Below, one piece after another: positions 26,701 through 35,145 of a stretch of 64,000 nucleotides of DNA. Numbering within the stretch: the stretch's first letter is position 1; every line of letters begins with the position of its first letter. A program made the translations under genes and the position numbers. Source of the DNA: Burkholderia stagnalis (lineage in GTDB: Bacteria > Pseudomonadota > Gammaproteobacteria > Burkholderiales > Burkholderiaceae); the NCBI RefSeq assembly GCF_902830275.1, contig NZ_CADESW010000003.1, positions 406,082 to 470,081 on the forward strand. Reading direction: 5' to 3'. Below the pieces are notes generated by a model. That model saw only the letters and a list, made by a program, of their open reading frames with translations, was not told the DNA's origin and made no database searches.

Positions 26701-27900
26701 ATGGACAACCTTCCAGCCCAACGGCAGCAGTCGATCCCGCCCCACACCCCGCTCGTCGAAGTCAGCGGCGCGCCGCGCGAGCGCGGCCGCCAGTATGGGG
26801 AGCAGGCGGCCGGTCGCATTCGGCGCGGCGTCGAGCACTACGCGCGTCAGCTCGAGCAGGAAAGGTTGAGCGCGTTGCAGCTTCGCGAAATCGTGGCGCG
26901 GTTCGAGCCGACGATCGCATCGTTCGAGCCGCGCTACATCGAGGAGATGAAGGGCATCGCCGAGGGCGCCGGGGTCGGCTATGACATGGTCGTCATGCTG
27001 AACGCGCGAACCGAGGTCCTGAAGCTGGCGGACAGGATGCGAAACGCCGAACCCGTGCCGATCGATCCGGACGGCTGCACCGGCATCGTCGCGCTGCCGG
27101 CGGCGAGTGCGTCGGGACGCGTGATCCACGCGCAAAACTGGGACTGGAAGGCCGAGTGCGCGGAATCATCCGTTGTCCTGAAGGTGAAGCGGGACGATGG
27201 CCCCGATTTCCTCACATTCACCGAGGCAGGTGCGCTGGCGCGCTCGGGCATGAACGCGGCGGGCATCTCGATCACCGCGAACTACCTCGAATGCGAGCGC
27301 GACTACCGCAACCTCGGCGTGCCGCTTGCGTTGATTCGCCGGAAGGTGCTGGAGCAGCAGCGCTTCGCGTTCGCGATGCAGGCGGTTTACGCGACGCCGA
27401 AATCCGCGGCAAACAACATGATGGTCGCGCATGCGAACGGCGTCGCGATCGATTTCGAATGTGCGCCGGACGAAACCTTCCTGATCCACCCGAAGCGGGG
27501 CGTGATCGTCCACGCCAACCATTTCCAGAGCCCGGTCGCGCTGTCGAAATTGCACGACAAGGGCATCGCCACGATGCCCGACTCGCTGTATCGGGACGAG
27601 CGCGTCTGGCAGATGGTCGAGCCTCATATCGGCGAGGTGACGCCGGAGATCGTCAAGGCGGCGCTGTTCGACGATTTCGAGGCGCCCTGGTCCGTGTGCC
27701 GGCCGCCGCGCCCGAACGAACGCAACAACCTGTCGGCGACGGTCGCGATGATCGTGATGCAGCCCGACCTCGGCATCATGGAGGTGTCGACGCTGCCCGC
27801 CGTCAATCCCGTTTTCCAGGCTTACAGCCTCGAGATGGCCGTCGCGCGGCCCAGGTCCGTGCCCGCATCCGTCGCGCTCAGGCGCATGGCAATCGCATAA
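26701..27900 (+). CDS. C45-type autoproteolytic acyltransferase/amidohydrolase
   Basis: A 399-residue Ntn-hydrolase of the acyl-CoA:6-aminopenicillanic acid acyltransferase family (peptidase C45). The precursor segment SGAPRERGRQYGEQAAGRI and the autocleavage site with nucleophilic Cys126 in IDPDGCTGIVA are visible; cleavage before this cysteine would expose it. The pocket region GRVIHAQNWDWKAE and SGMNAAGISITANYLE also fit. No signal peptide, so cytoplasmic. Bacterial relatives hydrolyse or transfer amide-linked acyl groups on peptides, N-acyl amino acids or beta-lactams. The following dipeptide-type importer suggests the substrate is brought in and then deacylated. The exact amide is unknown. 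Confidence 0.88.
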   Translation: MDNLPAQRQQSIPPHTPLVEVSGAPRERGRQYGEQAAGRIRRGVEHYARQLEQERLSALQLREIVARFEPTIASFEPRYIEEMKGIAEGAGVGYDMVVMLNARTEVLKLADRMRNAEPVPIDPDGCTGIVALPAASASGRVIHAQNWDWKAECAESSVVLKVKRDDGPDFLTFTEAGALARSGMNAAGISITANYLECERDYRNLGVPLALIRRKVLEQQRFAFAMQAVYATPKSAANNMMVAHANGVAIDFECAPDETFLIHPKRGVIVHANHFQSPVALSKLHDKGIATMPDSLYRDERVWQMVEPHIGEVTPEIVKAALFDDFEAPWSVCRPPRPNERNNLSATVAMIVMQPDLGIMEVSTLPAVNPVFQAYSLEMAVARPRSVPASVALRRMAIA

Positions 27901-27915
27901 CGACACGGAGGAGAC

Positions 27916-29520
27916 ATGAGCACCACGAAAACAATCGCCAGATCGATCGGCGCCGCATTGACGTCGCTGCTGCTGGCCGTCGCCGGCACGCCTGCATCGG
28001 CGCAGCAGTCGCAAGGCACGTTGCGCATCCGCCTGAACGCCGACGTTCGCTCGCTGGACCCGGGCGTCAATCGGGACGGCAACAGCGACGCGGTCGTCTC
28101 CCATATCCTGGAGGGGCTCGTCGCGTTCCGCGAGGATACGTCCGTCGGCCTGCTCCTCGCGAAAGCGCTGACGGTCTCGCCCGACGGCCTGACGTATACG
28201 TTTACGCTGCGCCCGGGCGTGAAATTCCAGAACGGTTCGCCGCTGACTTCGGCGGACGTGACGTTCGCGTGGAATCGCTACATGAACCCGGGCACCAACT
28301 GGCGCTGCCGGCCCGAATTCGACGGGCAGGGTGTCGCCAAGGTCGTGAATGTCTCGGCGCCCGATCCGTCGACCGTCGTCTTCACCCTCGACCGCCCGAA
28401 TGCGATCTTTCTGGAAACGATGGCGCGCACGGATTGCGGCGGCACCGGCATCTATCATCGCAGCTCGCTCGACGCGAACGGCGCGTGGCGCGAGCCCGTC
28501 GGCACCGGGCCGTTCAAGGTGTCGGAATGGAAACGCGGCCAGTACGTCGAGCTTGTGCGCAACCCCCTGTACTCGGCGCTGCCGGGCAAGCGCGACGGGA
28601 ATACCGGAAACAAGTCGGCGGAGGTCGCGAAGGTTCGCTTCGTCGTGATTCCCGACGCGGCGGCCGCAAAGGCGGCGTTGCTTTCCGATGCGGTCGACGT
28701 CGTGTCCGATGTGGACGACGGCGATGTTCCGGATTACAAGGGGCGCGCCGATCTCGCGGTGGCCAGCGTGCCGTCGATGGCGGTCACCGCCATGCTGTTC
28801 CAGACGCGGGATCCGCTGCTGAAGGATGCGCGCATCCGGCGTGCGTTCGCGTTGGCGCTCGACCTGCCGCAGATCGTCCGGACCGTCACGAACGGCACGT
28901 CGAAGGCCAGCCGGTCTCCCATTCCCGAGCCGAGCGTGTACTACAGCAAGGTACAACGCACCGTCCCGGCGCGAGACGTCGCCGCGGCGAGAAAATTGCT
29001 CACGGAAGCCGGGTATCGCGGCCAGCCCATCAAGCTGCTGACGACCAAGCGCTACAACTACCTGTTCGACGTCGCCGTCCTCGCACAAGCGATGGCTGCC
29101 GAAGCCGGCATTCGAATCGACGTCGAGGTGCTCGACTGGGCCACGCTGCTCGACAAGTACAACCGCGGCGATTACCAGGCCATGACGTTCACGTACTCGG
29201 CGCGGCTCGATCCGTCGCTTTCGTTCGACGCGTTCGTCGGCGCCAAGGACAAGCAGTCCCGCAAGGTCTGGGATGACCCTGACGCCATCCGCATGGTCAC
29301 GCGTTCCATGGAGTCGTCGGACAAGGGCAAGCGGCAAGCGCTGTTCGACCAGCTGGAGCTGAAGCTCCTCGACGAGACCCCGGCCGTCTTTCTCTATTCG
29401 GAAACCCGAACCAGCGCGGTGCGCAAGAACGTGCGGGGATTCAAGGGCTGGCCCCTCGGCCAGCCGCGCGGCTGGGGCGTTTCCCTGACCGGGCAGGCGA
29501 TCTCCAGCGCGGAGAAATAA
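27916..29520 (+). CDS. Dipeptide/oligopeptide-type ABC substrate-binding protein
   Basis: A 534-residue family 5 extracellular binding protein with a signal peptide of about 30 residues (cleavage near PASAQQS). Core motifs: RLNADVRSLDPGVNRDG, ILEGLVAF, and LRPGVKFQNGSPLTSADV. A CRP...DCGG pair of cysteines could form a disulfide. ATG at 27916 follows GGAGGAG, 15 bases after the C45 stop. It captures the ligand in the periplasm for the two permeases and the fused ATPase that follow. Family 5 binders also take nickel, opines and glutathione, so the ligand is open; context favours an acylated or amide compound. Confidence 0.92.
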   Translation: MSTTKTIARSIGAALTSLLLAVAGTPASAQQSQGTLRIRLNADVRSLDPGVNRDGNSDAVVSHILEGLVAFREDTSVGLLLAKALTVSPDGLTYTFTLRPGVKFQNGSPLTSADVTFAWNRYMNPGTNWRCRPEFDGQGVAKVVNVSAPDPSTVVFTLDRPNAIFLETMARTDCGGTGIYHRSSLDANGAWREPVGTGPFKVSEWKRGQYVELVRNPLYSALPGKRDGNTGNKSAEVAKVRFVVIPDAAAAKAALLSDAVDVVSDVDDGDVPDYKGRADLAVASVPSMAVTAMLFQTRDPLLKDARIRRAFALALDLPQIVRTVTNGTSKASRSPIPEPSVYYSKVQRTVPARDVAAARKLLTEAGYRGQPIKLLTTKRYNYLFDVAVLAQAMAAEAGIRIDVEVLDWATLLDKYNRGDYQAMTFTYSARLDPSLSFDAFVGAKDKQSRKVWDDPDAIRMVTRSMESSDKGKRQALFDQLELKLLDETPAVFLYSETRTSAVRKNVRGFKGWPLGQPRGWGVSLTGQAISSAEK

Positions 29521-29532
29521 GGAGCACGTATC

Positions 29533-30489
29533 ATGCGACACGCATTCCTTCCGTATCTGCTGCGGCGCATACTCTGGACCATCCCGACGCTGCTGGTCGT
29601 GGCGACGTTCGTGTTCGCGCTGATGCGGCTGATTCCCGGCGATCCCGTGCAACTGATGCTGGGCGACGCGGGAACGCCGGCGCAAGTCGCGCAGCTGCGC
29701 ACGCATCTGGGCCTCGACAAGCCGATGGTTGCGCAGCTTGCCGTGTGGATCGCCCATCTGCTGCACGGCGACTTCGGCCATTCGATCACGACGGGCCAGC
29801 CGGTGCTGCCGTTGCTGCTCGAACGCTTCCAGGTGAGTGCGACGATCGTGCTCGTGGCGGTCGCGATCGCGGCCGTCATCGCCGTGCCCGCCGGTCTCGT
29901 CGCCGCGTGGAAGCAGAACTCGATCACCGATACCGCCGTCGTCGCGGGCGCCACGTTCTTTCTGTCCATCCCGAGCTTCTGGCTCGGCCTGGTGCTCCTG
30001 CTGTTCGTCGGCCTGAAGCTCGGGTGGGTGCCGGTGGTCGGCTACGTGACGTTCAGCGAGAACTGGCGATCCGCACTGACCTATCTGGTGCTCCCGATCG
30101 TCACGCTGGCACTCGTCGAGACCGGCGTGCTGACCCGCATGTCGCGCGCCAGCGCCATCGAGGTGCTGCGCCTCGAATACGTCACGCACGCGCGCGCCAA
30201 GGGTTTGCCGGAGCGAAAAGTGCTGCTTCGCCATGTGCTGCCCAATGCGTTCGCGCCGACCTGGACGATGATCGGCCTCGTGCTCGGCCACCTGCTGGGC
30301 GGCATCGCGGTGCTGGAGACCGTGTTCACGCTGCCGGGCCTGGGAAGGCTGCTCGTCGACGCGATCTTCGCTCGCGACTATCCGGTGGTGCAGGGCTGCC
30401 TGGTGTTTACCGCCGCCGTCTACGTGTTCGTCAACCTGTTCGTCGATCTGCTCTATCCGCTCTTCGACCCGCGAGTGTCGGCATCATGA
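29533..30489 (+). CDS. ABC transporter permease, DppB type
   Basis: 318 residues, six membrane helices, with the family start YLLRRILWTIPTLLVVATFVF and the periplasmic loop GDPVQLMLGDAGTPAQVAQLR. The EAA-like coupling loop reads TRMSRASAIEVLRLEYVTHARAKG. ATG at 29533 follows AAGGAGC. Its stop overlaps the next ATG (ATGA). Forms the channel with the DppC-type permease. Confidence 0.93.
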   Translation: MRHAFLPYLLRRILWTIPTLLVVATFVFALMRLIPGDPVQLMLGDAGTPAQVAQLRTHLGLDKPMVAQLAVWIAHLLHGDFGHSITTGQPVLPLLLERFQVSATIVLVAVAIAAVIAVPAGLVAAWKQNSITDTAVVAGATFFLSIPSFWLGLVLLLFVGLKLGWVPVVGYVTFSENWRSALTYLVLPIVTLALVETGVLTRMSRASAIEVLRLEYVTHARAKGLPERKVLLRHVLPNAFAPTWTMIGLVLGHLLGGIAVLETVFTLPGLGRLLVDAIFARDYPVVQGCLVFTAAVYVFVNLFVDLLYPLFDPRVSAS

Positions 30490-31292
30490 AAATCCGAAAC
30501 AATGCACTTTTGGGCGGCGCAATCGTGGTCGCGGTGGCCGCGATGGGCATGCTGTCCACGGTATGGACACCGTACGATCCGCTCGCGCTGAGCCTGGGCG
30601 AGCGTTTTCGCGCGCCTTCCGCGGTTCATCTGCTGGGCACGGACGAATTCGGCCGCGACATCTTCTCCCGGATCCTGTCCGGCGCCGGCGCGAGCCTGCT
30701 GGTCGCGTGCCTGACGGTGCTGATGGCGATCACGATCGGCACGCTGCTCGGGTTGACCGCCGGATATTTTCGCGGGCTGGTCGATCGCGTCATGATGGTC
30801 GCGAACGATGCGCTGCTCGCGTTTCCCGGCATTCTCCTGGCGCTGGGGATCAGCGTCGTCGCCGGCGCGAACAAGTACGGGATCGTGCTGGCGCTCGGGC
30901 TGGCCTACGCCCCCACGACCGTGCGCCTCGTGAGGGGCACGGTGATGTCGCTGCGGGAAAAGGAGTACATCGAGGCGTCGCGCGTCATCGGAAACAGCGA
31001 GCTGACGACGATGCTGAAGCACGTGCTGCCGAACTGCGCGGCGCCGCTGATGGTGCTGGCGACGTCGATGTTCGGCTGGGTGATCCTCGCCGAAAGCGCG
31101 ATGAGCTTCCTGGGTCTCGGCGTGCCGCCCCCCGCTCCCACCTGGGGGAACATGCTCTCGTCCGGCCGGCCCTTCATCGAATCGGCGCCGTGGCTCGGGA
31201 TGGCGCCGGGCCTGTGCATCGCGCTGACGCTGCTCGGCATCAATCTGCTGGGCGACGCGCTGCGCGACTGGCTCGACCCCCGGATGGAGTGA
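30486..31292 (+). CDS. ABC transporter permease, DppC type
   Basis: 268 residues with an N-terminal helix, then the DppC hallmark HLLGTDEFGRDIFSRILSGA, the coupling loop LREKEYIEASRVIGNSELTTM, and the SFLGLGVPPPAPTWGNML ending motif. Translationally coupled to the upstream permease by a 4-base overlap. The ATPase gene starts 4 bases downstream. Confidence 0.93.
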   Translation: MKIRNNALLGGAIVVAVAAMGMLSTVWTPYDPLALSLGERFRAPSAVHLLGTDEFGRDIFSRILSGAGASLLVACLTVLMAITIGTLLGLTAGYFRGLVDRVMMVANDALLAFPGILLALGISVVAGANKYGIVLALGLAYAPTTVRLVRGTVMSLREKEYIEASRVIGNSELTTMLKHVLPNCAAPLMVLATSMFGWVILAESAMSFLGLGVPPPAPTWGNMLSSGRPFIESAPWLGMAPGLCIALTLLGINLLGDALRDWLDPRME

Positions 31293-31296
31293 GAGC

Positions 31297-33033
31297 ATGA
31301 ACCTTCGAATCCTCTCACCACGCGCGCCGCGGCACGATATCGGCGGCGCCGGCACATCGGGCGACGACATGAATCGAGCGACGGCCGCCAGCCCCGTGCT
31401 GTCCGTGCACGACCTGACGCTCGAGAGCCTGCGCGGCGCAAGCATTCTCAATGGCCTGACGTTCGACATGGCCGCCGGCGAAATCCTCGCGCTGGTCGGC
31501 GAATCCGGCAGCGGCAAGACGATGGCGGGCCGGGCCATCCTGCGCCTGCTGCCGTCGCAGGTCGTGCAGACCGGCGGCACCATCGTGCTCGACGGGCATG
31601 ACGTCGGCAGCCTGTCGCCGTCGGACATGCACCGCGTGCGCGGCAGCGTGGCCGGGATGGTGTTCCAGGAGCCGATGGTGTCCTTGAACCCGGCCATGAC
31701 GGTGGGCGCGCAGATGTCGGAAGGGCTGATGCTGCACGAAAAGATCACCGCGGACGACGCGCGCCGCAGGATCGTCGAAATGCTTCGCCGGGTGCAGATT
31801 CGCGAGCCGGAAAACTGTCTCTCGTCGTATCCGCACGCCTTTTCCGGTGGCATGAGGCAGCGCATCATGCTCGCGTCGGTGATGCTGCTCAAGCCGAAGC
31901 TGTTGATCGCGGACGAGCCGACCACCGCGCTGGACGCGTTGAGCCAGAAAGAGGTGATGGAGCTGATGGTCGATCTCGCCCGCACCTCCGGCACCGCCGT
32001 GCTGCTCGTGACGCACGATCTCCAGCTCGTCGCGCACTATGCCGATTCGGTGGTCGTCCTGAAGCGGGGCGACCAGATCGAGTCCGGCGCCGCGAGCGAC
32101 GTCCTTGGCCATCCGGCGAGCGAGTACACGCGGAGCCTGATCGACGCGCTCCCGAAGCGAGACGAAAACAGGGCGCCGGTTCGGGACGCGCCGGCGCTGA
32201 TCGAGGCGCGCGACGTATCGGTTTCGTACGGCGGCCGCCGGGGCCTGTTTTCCCGGGGCGCGGGGAAGCTCGCGGTGAACCGGGCGACGATTTCGATCCG
32301 CGCCGGCGAGGTCGTGGCGGTCGTGGGCGGTTCGGGGTCCGGAAAGACGACGCTCGGCCGCGCCTTGATCGGGCTCCTGCCGCTGACGGACGGCGCGGTC
32401 TACTTCCGGGGCCGGCCGTTGACCGACAGCGATCGGAACACCCGGCGGGCGTTCCGCCTCGCGTGCCAGATGGTATTTCAGGACCCGTACTCGTCGCTGG
32501 ACCCGCGTCAGAAGATCCGCGACATCGTCGCCGAGCCGTTGAATCACCAGGACGGGCTGACGTCGGCCGAGCGGCGGCGATGGGTGGACGACATGCTGCG
32601 CGAGGTCGGACTGGAGATGCTCGGCGACAGGTTTCCGCACGCGCTGTCGGGCGGGCAGCGCCAACGGGTTGCGATCGCGCGGGCGCTGATACGGCGGCCC
32701 GCACTGGTGGTTGCCGACGAGCCGGTGTCCGCCCTCGACATGACGATTCAGAAGCAAGTCCTGTCGCTGTTCAGGCGGCTGCAGGCGCAGTACGGCTTCG
32801 CGTGCTTCTTCGTCTCGCATAACCTGGCGGCCGTTTCCGAAATCGCGGACCGGATCGTCGTGATGCACCAGGGCTGCATCATCGAAGAGGGCACGGTTTC
32901 AGACATCTTCGATCGGCCGCGCGAGGCGTATACCCGGCAGTTGCTGGAGGCGGCCTATGTCGCGCCGGGGCAGCTGTCGCCGCTGTCGCGCAGTCGAACC
33001 GGCGCTGCGACGCAACGCGCGGCGGGCGCGTAG
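31297..33033 (+). CDS. Fused dual ATP-binding protein of dipeptide-type importer
   Basis: A 578-residue protein with two complete ABC domains, equivalent to DppD and DppF joined (GsiA-like layout). Domain 1: Walker A GESGSGKT at 68-75, FSGGMRQR signature, LLIADEPTTALD Walker B. Domain 2: Walker A GGSGSGKTT at about 344-352, LSGGQRQRVAIARAL, LVVADEPVSALD. The start at 31297 uses GGAG within the permease end; an internal ATG at 31369 just before domain 1 is a reasonable alternative. It powers the importer formed by the preceding genes and ends the operon before the porin. Confidence 0.93.
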   Translation: MNLRILSPRAPRHDIGGAGTSGDDMNRATAASPVLSVHDLTLESLRGASILNGLTFDMAAGEILALVGESGSGKTMAGRAILRLLPSQVVQTGGTIVLDGHDVGSLSPSDMHRVRGSVAGMVFQEPMVSLNPAMTVGAQMSEGLMLHEKITADDARRRIVEMLRRVQIREPENCLSSYPHAFSGGMRQRIMLASVMLLKPKLLIADEPTTALDALSQKEVMELMVDLARTSGTAVLLVTHDLQLVAHYADSVVVLKRGDQIESGAASDVLGHPASEYTRSLIDALPKRDENRAPVRDAPALIEARDVSVSYGGRRGLFSRGAGKLAVNRATISIRAGEVVAVVGGSGSGKTTLGRALIGLLPLTDGAVYFRGRPLTDSDRNTRRAFRLACQMVFQDPYSSLDPRQKIRDIVAEPLNHQDGLTSAERRRWVDDMLREVGLEMLGDRFPHALSGGQRQRVAIARALIRRPALVVADEPVSALDMTIQKQVLSLFRRLQAQYGFACFFVSHNLAAVSEIADRIVVMHQGCIIEEGTVSDIFDRPREAYTRQLLEAAYVAPGQLSPLSRSRTGAATQRAAGA

Positions 33034-33172
33034 CGCCGGCAGGCCGCCGCGGCGCGCCTGGCTTCGGCATGCGTATCAGGCGTTGAGAAACAAGCACGAG
33101 CAAACGAAAGGAGTCAGACGGCAATCTTTACTTCGCAATCCAAATAAATGTGAAAACCCGGAGATCTTTTAC

Positions 33173-34288
33173 GTGAAAAAATTCATCATTGTTCTTGCAT
33201 CATCGAGCGCCATCTCGGGAGTGGCTCAGGCTCAAAGCAGCGTCACGCTGTACGGCATCGTGGATGCGGGCATCCTGTACACGAGCAACGTCAAGACCAC
33301 CGGCGGCGGCAAGGCGCTCTGGCAGCTTGCAAGCGGCAACGAGTCCGGCTCGCGCTGGGGCCTGACCGGCACCGAGGACCTGGGCGGCGGCCTGAAGGCG
33401 GTCTTCAAGCTCGAGAACGGTTTCAACGTCAACAGCGGCACGCTCGGCCAGGGCGGCCGGGAATTCGGTCGTCAGGCGTACGTGGGATTGGCGGGCGACC
33501 GCTTCGGCACGTTCACGATGGGCCGCCAGTACAACGCCATCCAGGACTTCGTTTCCCGGCAGGGCGTGGCGTCGATATTGGCCCAGTTCGCGACGCATCC
33601 GCTCGACAACGACAACCTGAACAACACGTATCGCACCGACAACTCGGTGAAGTACGCGACGCCCGTCATCGCCGGTTTCCAGGCGGAGGCGACGTACGGC
33701 TTCTCGAATTCGACCAGCTTCGCGAACAATCGCGCGTTCAGCGTCGGCGCGACCTATATGAACGGCCCGCTGAACCTCGGGGCAGGGTATGCGCGCGCGC
33801 AGCAGCCGGGCACGATCGGCGGTGCGATCGTCGGCAATCCGTCGTCGAGCACGCCGTCGAACCCGCTGCTGGGCGCATCGCGCGTCGATCAGTGGGGCGC
33901 GGGCGGCACGTATGCGTTCGGCCCGCTGACCGTCGGCCTGCTGTACTCGGGGGCGCTGTACGTCAACTCGAACACCGCGCTGACGGCGCCGCGCGGCACG
34001 ATTCATTTCCAGAATTATGAAGGCAGCGTTCGCTACCAGGTCACGCCGGCCCTGTTCCTTGCGCTGGGCGAGACCTACACGAACGTGCATCAGTCGGGCG
34101 CGTCGGGGCACTACCTGCAAACGAGCGGCGGCGCGCAATACCTGCTGTCGAAGCGCACGGACGTCTATCTGAATGCCTTCTACCAGAAGACGTCGAGAAA
34201 CCTCAACGCGGCGATCGACGCCGCCGGCGGCACGTCCAGCGGTACGTCGCAAACGGCGGTGGTGCTCGGCATGCGTCACAAGTTCTGA
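33173..34288 (+). CDS. General outer-membrane porin
   Basis: A 371-residue Burkholderiales porin. It starts at GTG 33173 with GGAGA 8 bases upstream. The signal peptide KKFIIVLASSSAISGVAQA is followed by QSSVTLYGIVD. Family blocks SRWGLTGTEDLGGGLKAVFKLE, GRQAYVGLAG and MGRQYNAIQDF are present, and it ends with R-H-K-F. It lies 139 bases after the importer ATPase on the same strand and could be co-induced with it, supplying substrate across the outer membrane. Pore specificity cannot be read from sequence. Confidence 0.93.
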   Translation: MKKFIIVLASSSAISGVAQAQSSVTLYGIVDAGILYTSNVKTTGGGKALWQLASGNESGSRWGLTGTEDLGGGLKAVFKLENGFNVNSGTLGQGGREFGRQAYVGLAGDRFGTFTMGRQYNAIQDFVSRQGVASILAQFATHPLDNDNLNNTYRTDNSVKYATPVIAGFQAEATYGFSNSTSFANNRAFSVGATYMNGPLNLGAGYARAQQPGTIGGAIVGNPSSSTPSNPLLGASRVDQWGAGGTYAFGPLTVGLLYSGALYVNSNTALTAPRGTIHFQNYEGSVRYQVTPALFLALGETYTNVHQSGASGHYLQTSGGAQYLLSKRTDVYLNAFYQKTSRNLNAAIDAAGGTSSGTSQTAVVLGMRHKF

Positions 34289-34310
34289 GCATCCCGGCAG
34301 CGGGTTTCGT

Positions 34311-34324
34311 CCGGGCCTGCCCGG
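34311..34324. terminator. Short GC hairpin after porin gene
   Basis: CCGGG (34311-34315), loop CCTG, CCCGG (34320-34324), between the porin stop and the convergent LysR fragment. No T run; weak candidate for a bidirectional terminator. Confidence 0.3.
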
Positions 34325-34338
34325 CGCCTCATCCGCCG

Positions 34339-34566
34339 TCAGTCGCCGAACATGGCCGCGATATCGCGTCCGGCCTGTTCGGCTTCTTCGATCAGCCAGT
34401 CGAGGAACTGTCGGGTGGCAGCGGAGTCCGCCACCGCCTGCTTCCGGCAAATGAAGTACGGGAACGGCATGGGCAGGGCGATCCTGAACGGCGCGACGAG
34501 ATCGTGCCGCTTGATCGCCTCCATGGCAAGGAAGCCCCCTATGGCCGCGTCATCCACGCGATCCAT
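34339..34566 (-). pseudogene. LysR regulator fragment (C-terminal end only)
   Basis: The frame encodes about 75-85 residues that look like only the last part of a LysR substrate-binding domain: an AAIGGFLAMEAIKRHDLV segment matching the 'G-x-A-x-G' region, an LPMPFPYFICR strand, and the typical ending AATRQFLDWLIEEAEQA. The helix-turn-helix and most of the effector domain are absent. The same frame stays plausible for about ten codons upstream of the first ATG (to about 34596), then loses resemblance where the small frame at 34539-34658 begins. This is the signature of a deletion or rearrangement junction. Not expected to be functional. Confidence 0.7.
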
Positions 34567-34658
34567 CCGGCCCAGAGCCCGCAGGCGATCAGGGCGCCGA
34601 TGTTCAGGTGCGTCTTGTAACGAACGATCAGGTCAAGCAGGGACGGTCGGTTTTTCAT
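34539..34658 (-). CDS. Short coupled ORF, 39 aa, probably a truncated gene start
   Basis: ATG at 34658 lies 11 bases after the PCuAC stop and has GGAGAC 7 bases upstream, a real translation signal. It encodes MKNRPSLLDLIVRYKTHLN, then a hydrophobic stretch IGALIACGLWAGWI, and stops shortly after entering DNA that codes the LysR fragment in another frame. The likeliest reading is the 5' end of a longer membrane protein gene of the metal operon, cut off at the junction; a genuine small membrane protein is possible. Family not recognised. Confidence 0.4.
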   Translation of the reverse strand: MKNRPSLLDLIVRYKTHLNIGALIACGLWAGWIAWMTRP

Positions 34659-34669
34659 GTGTGTCTCCG

Positions 34670-35134
34670 TCATTCAGGGTTGCCGGCCGACTGGCCGGAA
34701 AACGATGGCGCCTTGACGTCGCAGGTCGCGGGCACCGCCAGGCCGCCGGCGAAATGCAGCGTGAGCGGCACCTTCGTGCCGGGCGTCACGGCCTGCCGCG
34801 GCTGTTCGAGCATCGCGTGATAGCTTTTCGGCTTGAACGTGAGCGACCCATGCGCCGGCACCTCGACCGATTCGACGTGAACCATCTTCGACGTGCTGCC
34901 GCTCGTCTGCGTTTCGTGCAGCATCGCCATGCCGAATGCGGGCGTGTCGATGCCGGTCAGCGCGATGGGCGCGTCGCCGTCGTTCTTCACCGTGAAATAG
35001 CCGGACGACGGCAGCGTCGGCGGCATCGCGCGAATCCAGCAGGCATTGACCTGCACGGCGCTCGCCGAGTGCGCCGCCGGGGCGTGAAGGGCCATCAATG
35101 CGAATGCCGAGCCGGCCAGAATGGAACGTTTCAT
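34670..35134 (-). CDS. Copper chaperone PCuAC family
   Basis: A 154-residue periplasmic protein with a signal peptide (cleavage near AAHSASA). The domain carries the Cu(I) ligand pattern H-(M)-x10-M-x21-H-x-M, seen as MAMLHETQTSGSTSKMVHVE followed by YHAML. Two cysteines (NACWIR and ATCDVK) are extra. PCuAC proteins bind Cu(I) and deliver it to the CuA site of cytochrome oxidase or help import copper. ATG at 35134 follows GAGGAGAA. The gene is 11 bases after the TonB receptor in the same operon, suggesting periplasmic reception of a metal brought in by that receptor. Confidence 0.9.
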   Translation of the reverse strand: MKRSILAGSAFALMALHAPAAHSASAVQVNACWIRAMPPTLPSSGYFTVKNDGDAPIALTGIDTPAFGMAMLHETQTSGSTSKMVHVESVEVPAHGSLTFKPKSYHAMLEQPRQAVTPGTKVPLTLHFAGGLAVPATCDVKAPSFSGQSAGNPE

Positions 35135-35145
35135 GATGGTTCTCC

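Noticed and set aside
27166..30291. A 1041-codon open frame on the minus strand opposite the C45/ABC operon
   Set aside because: It is a codon-phase shadow in GC-rich DNA: arginine/histidine-rich translation, no SD, and it lies over well-supported plus-strand genes. The same applies to long antisense frames at 4332-6425, 59534-62512 and elsewhere.
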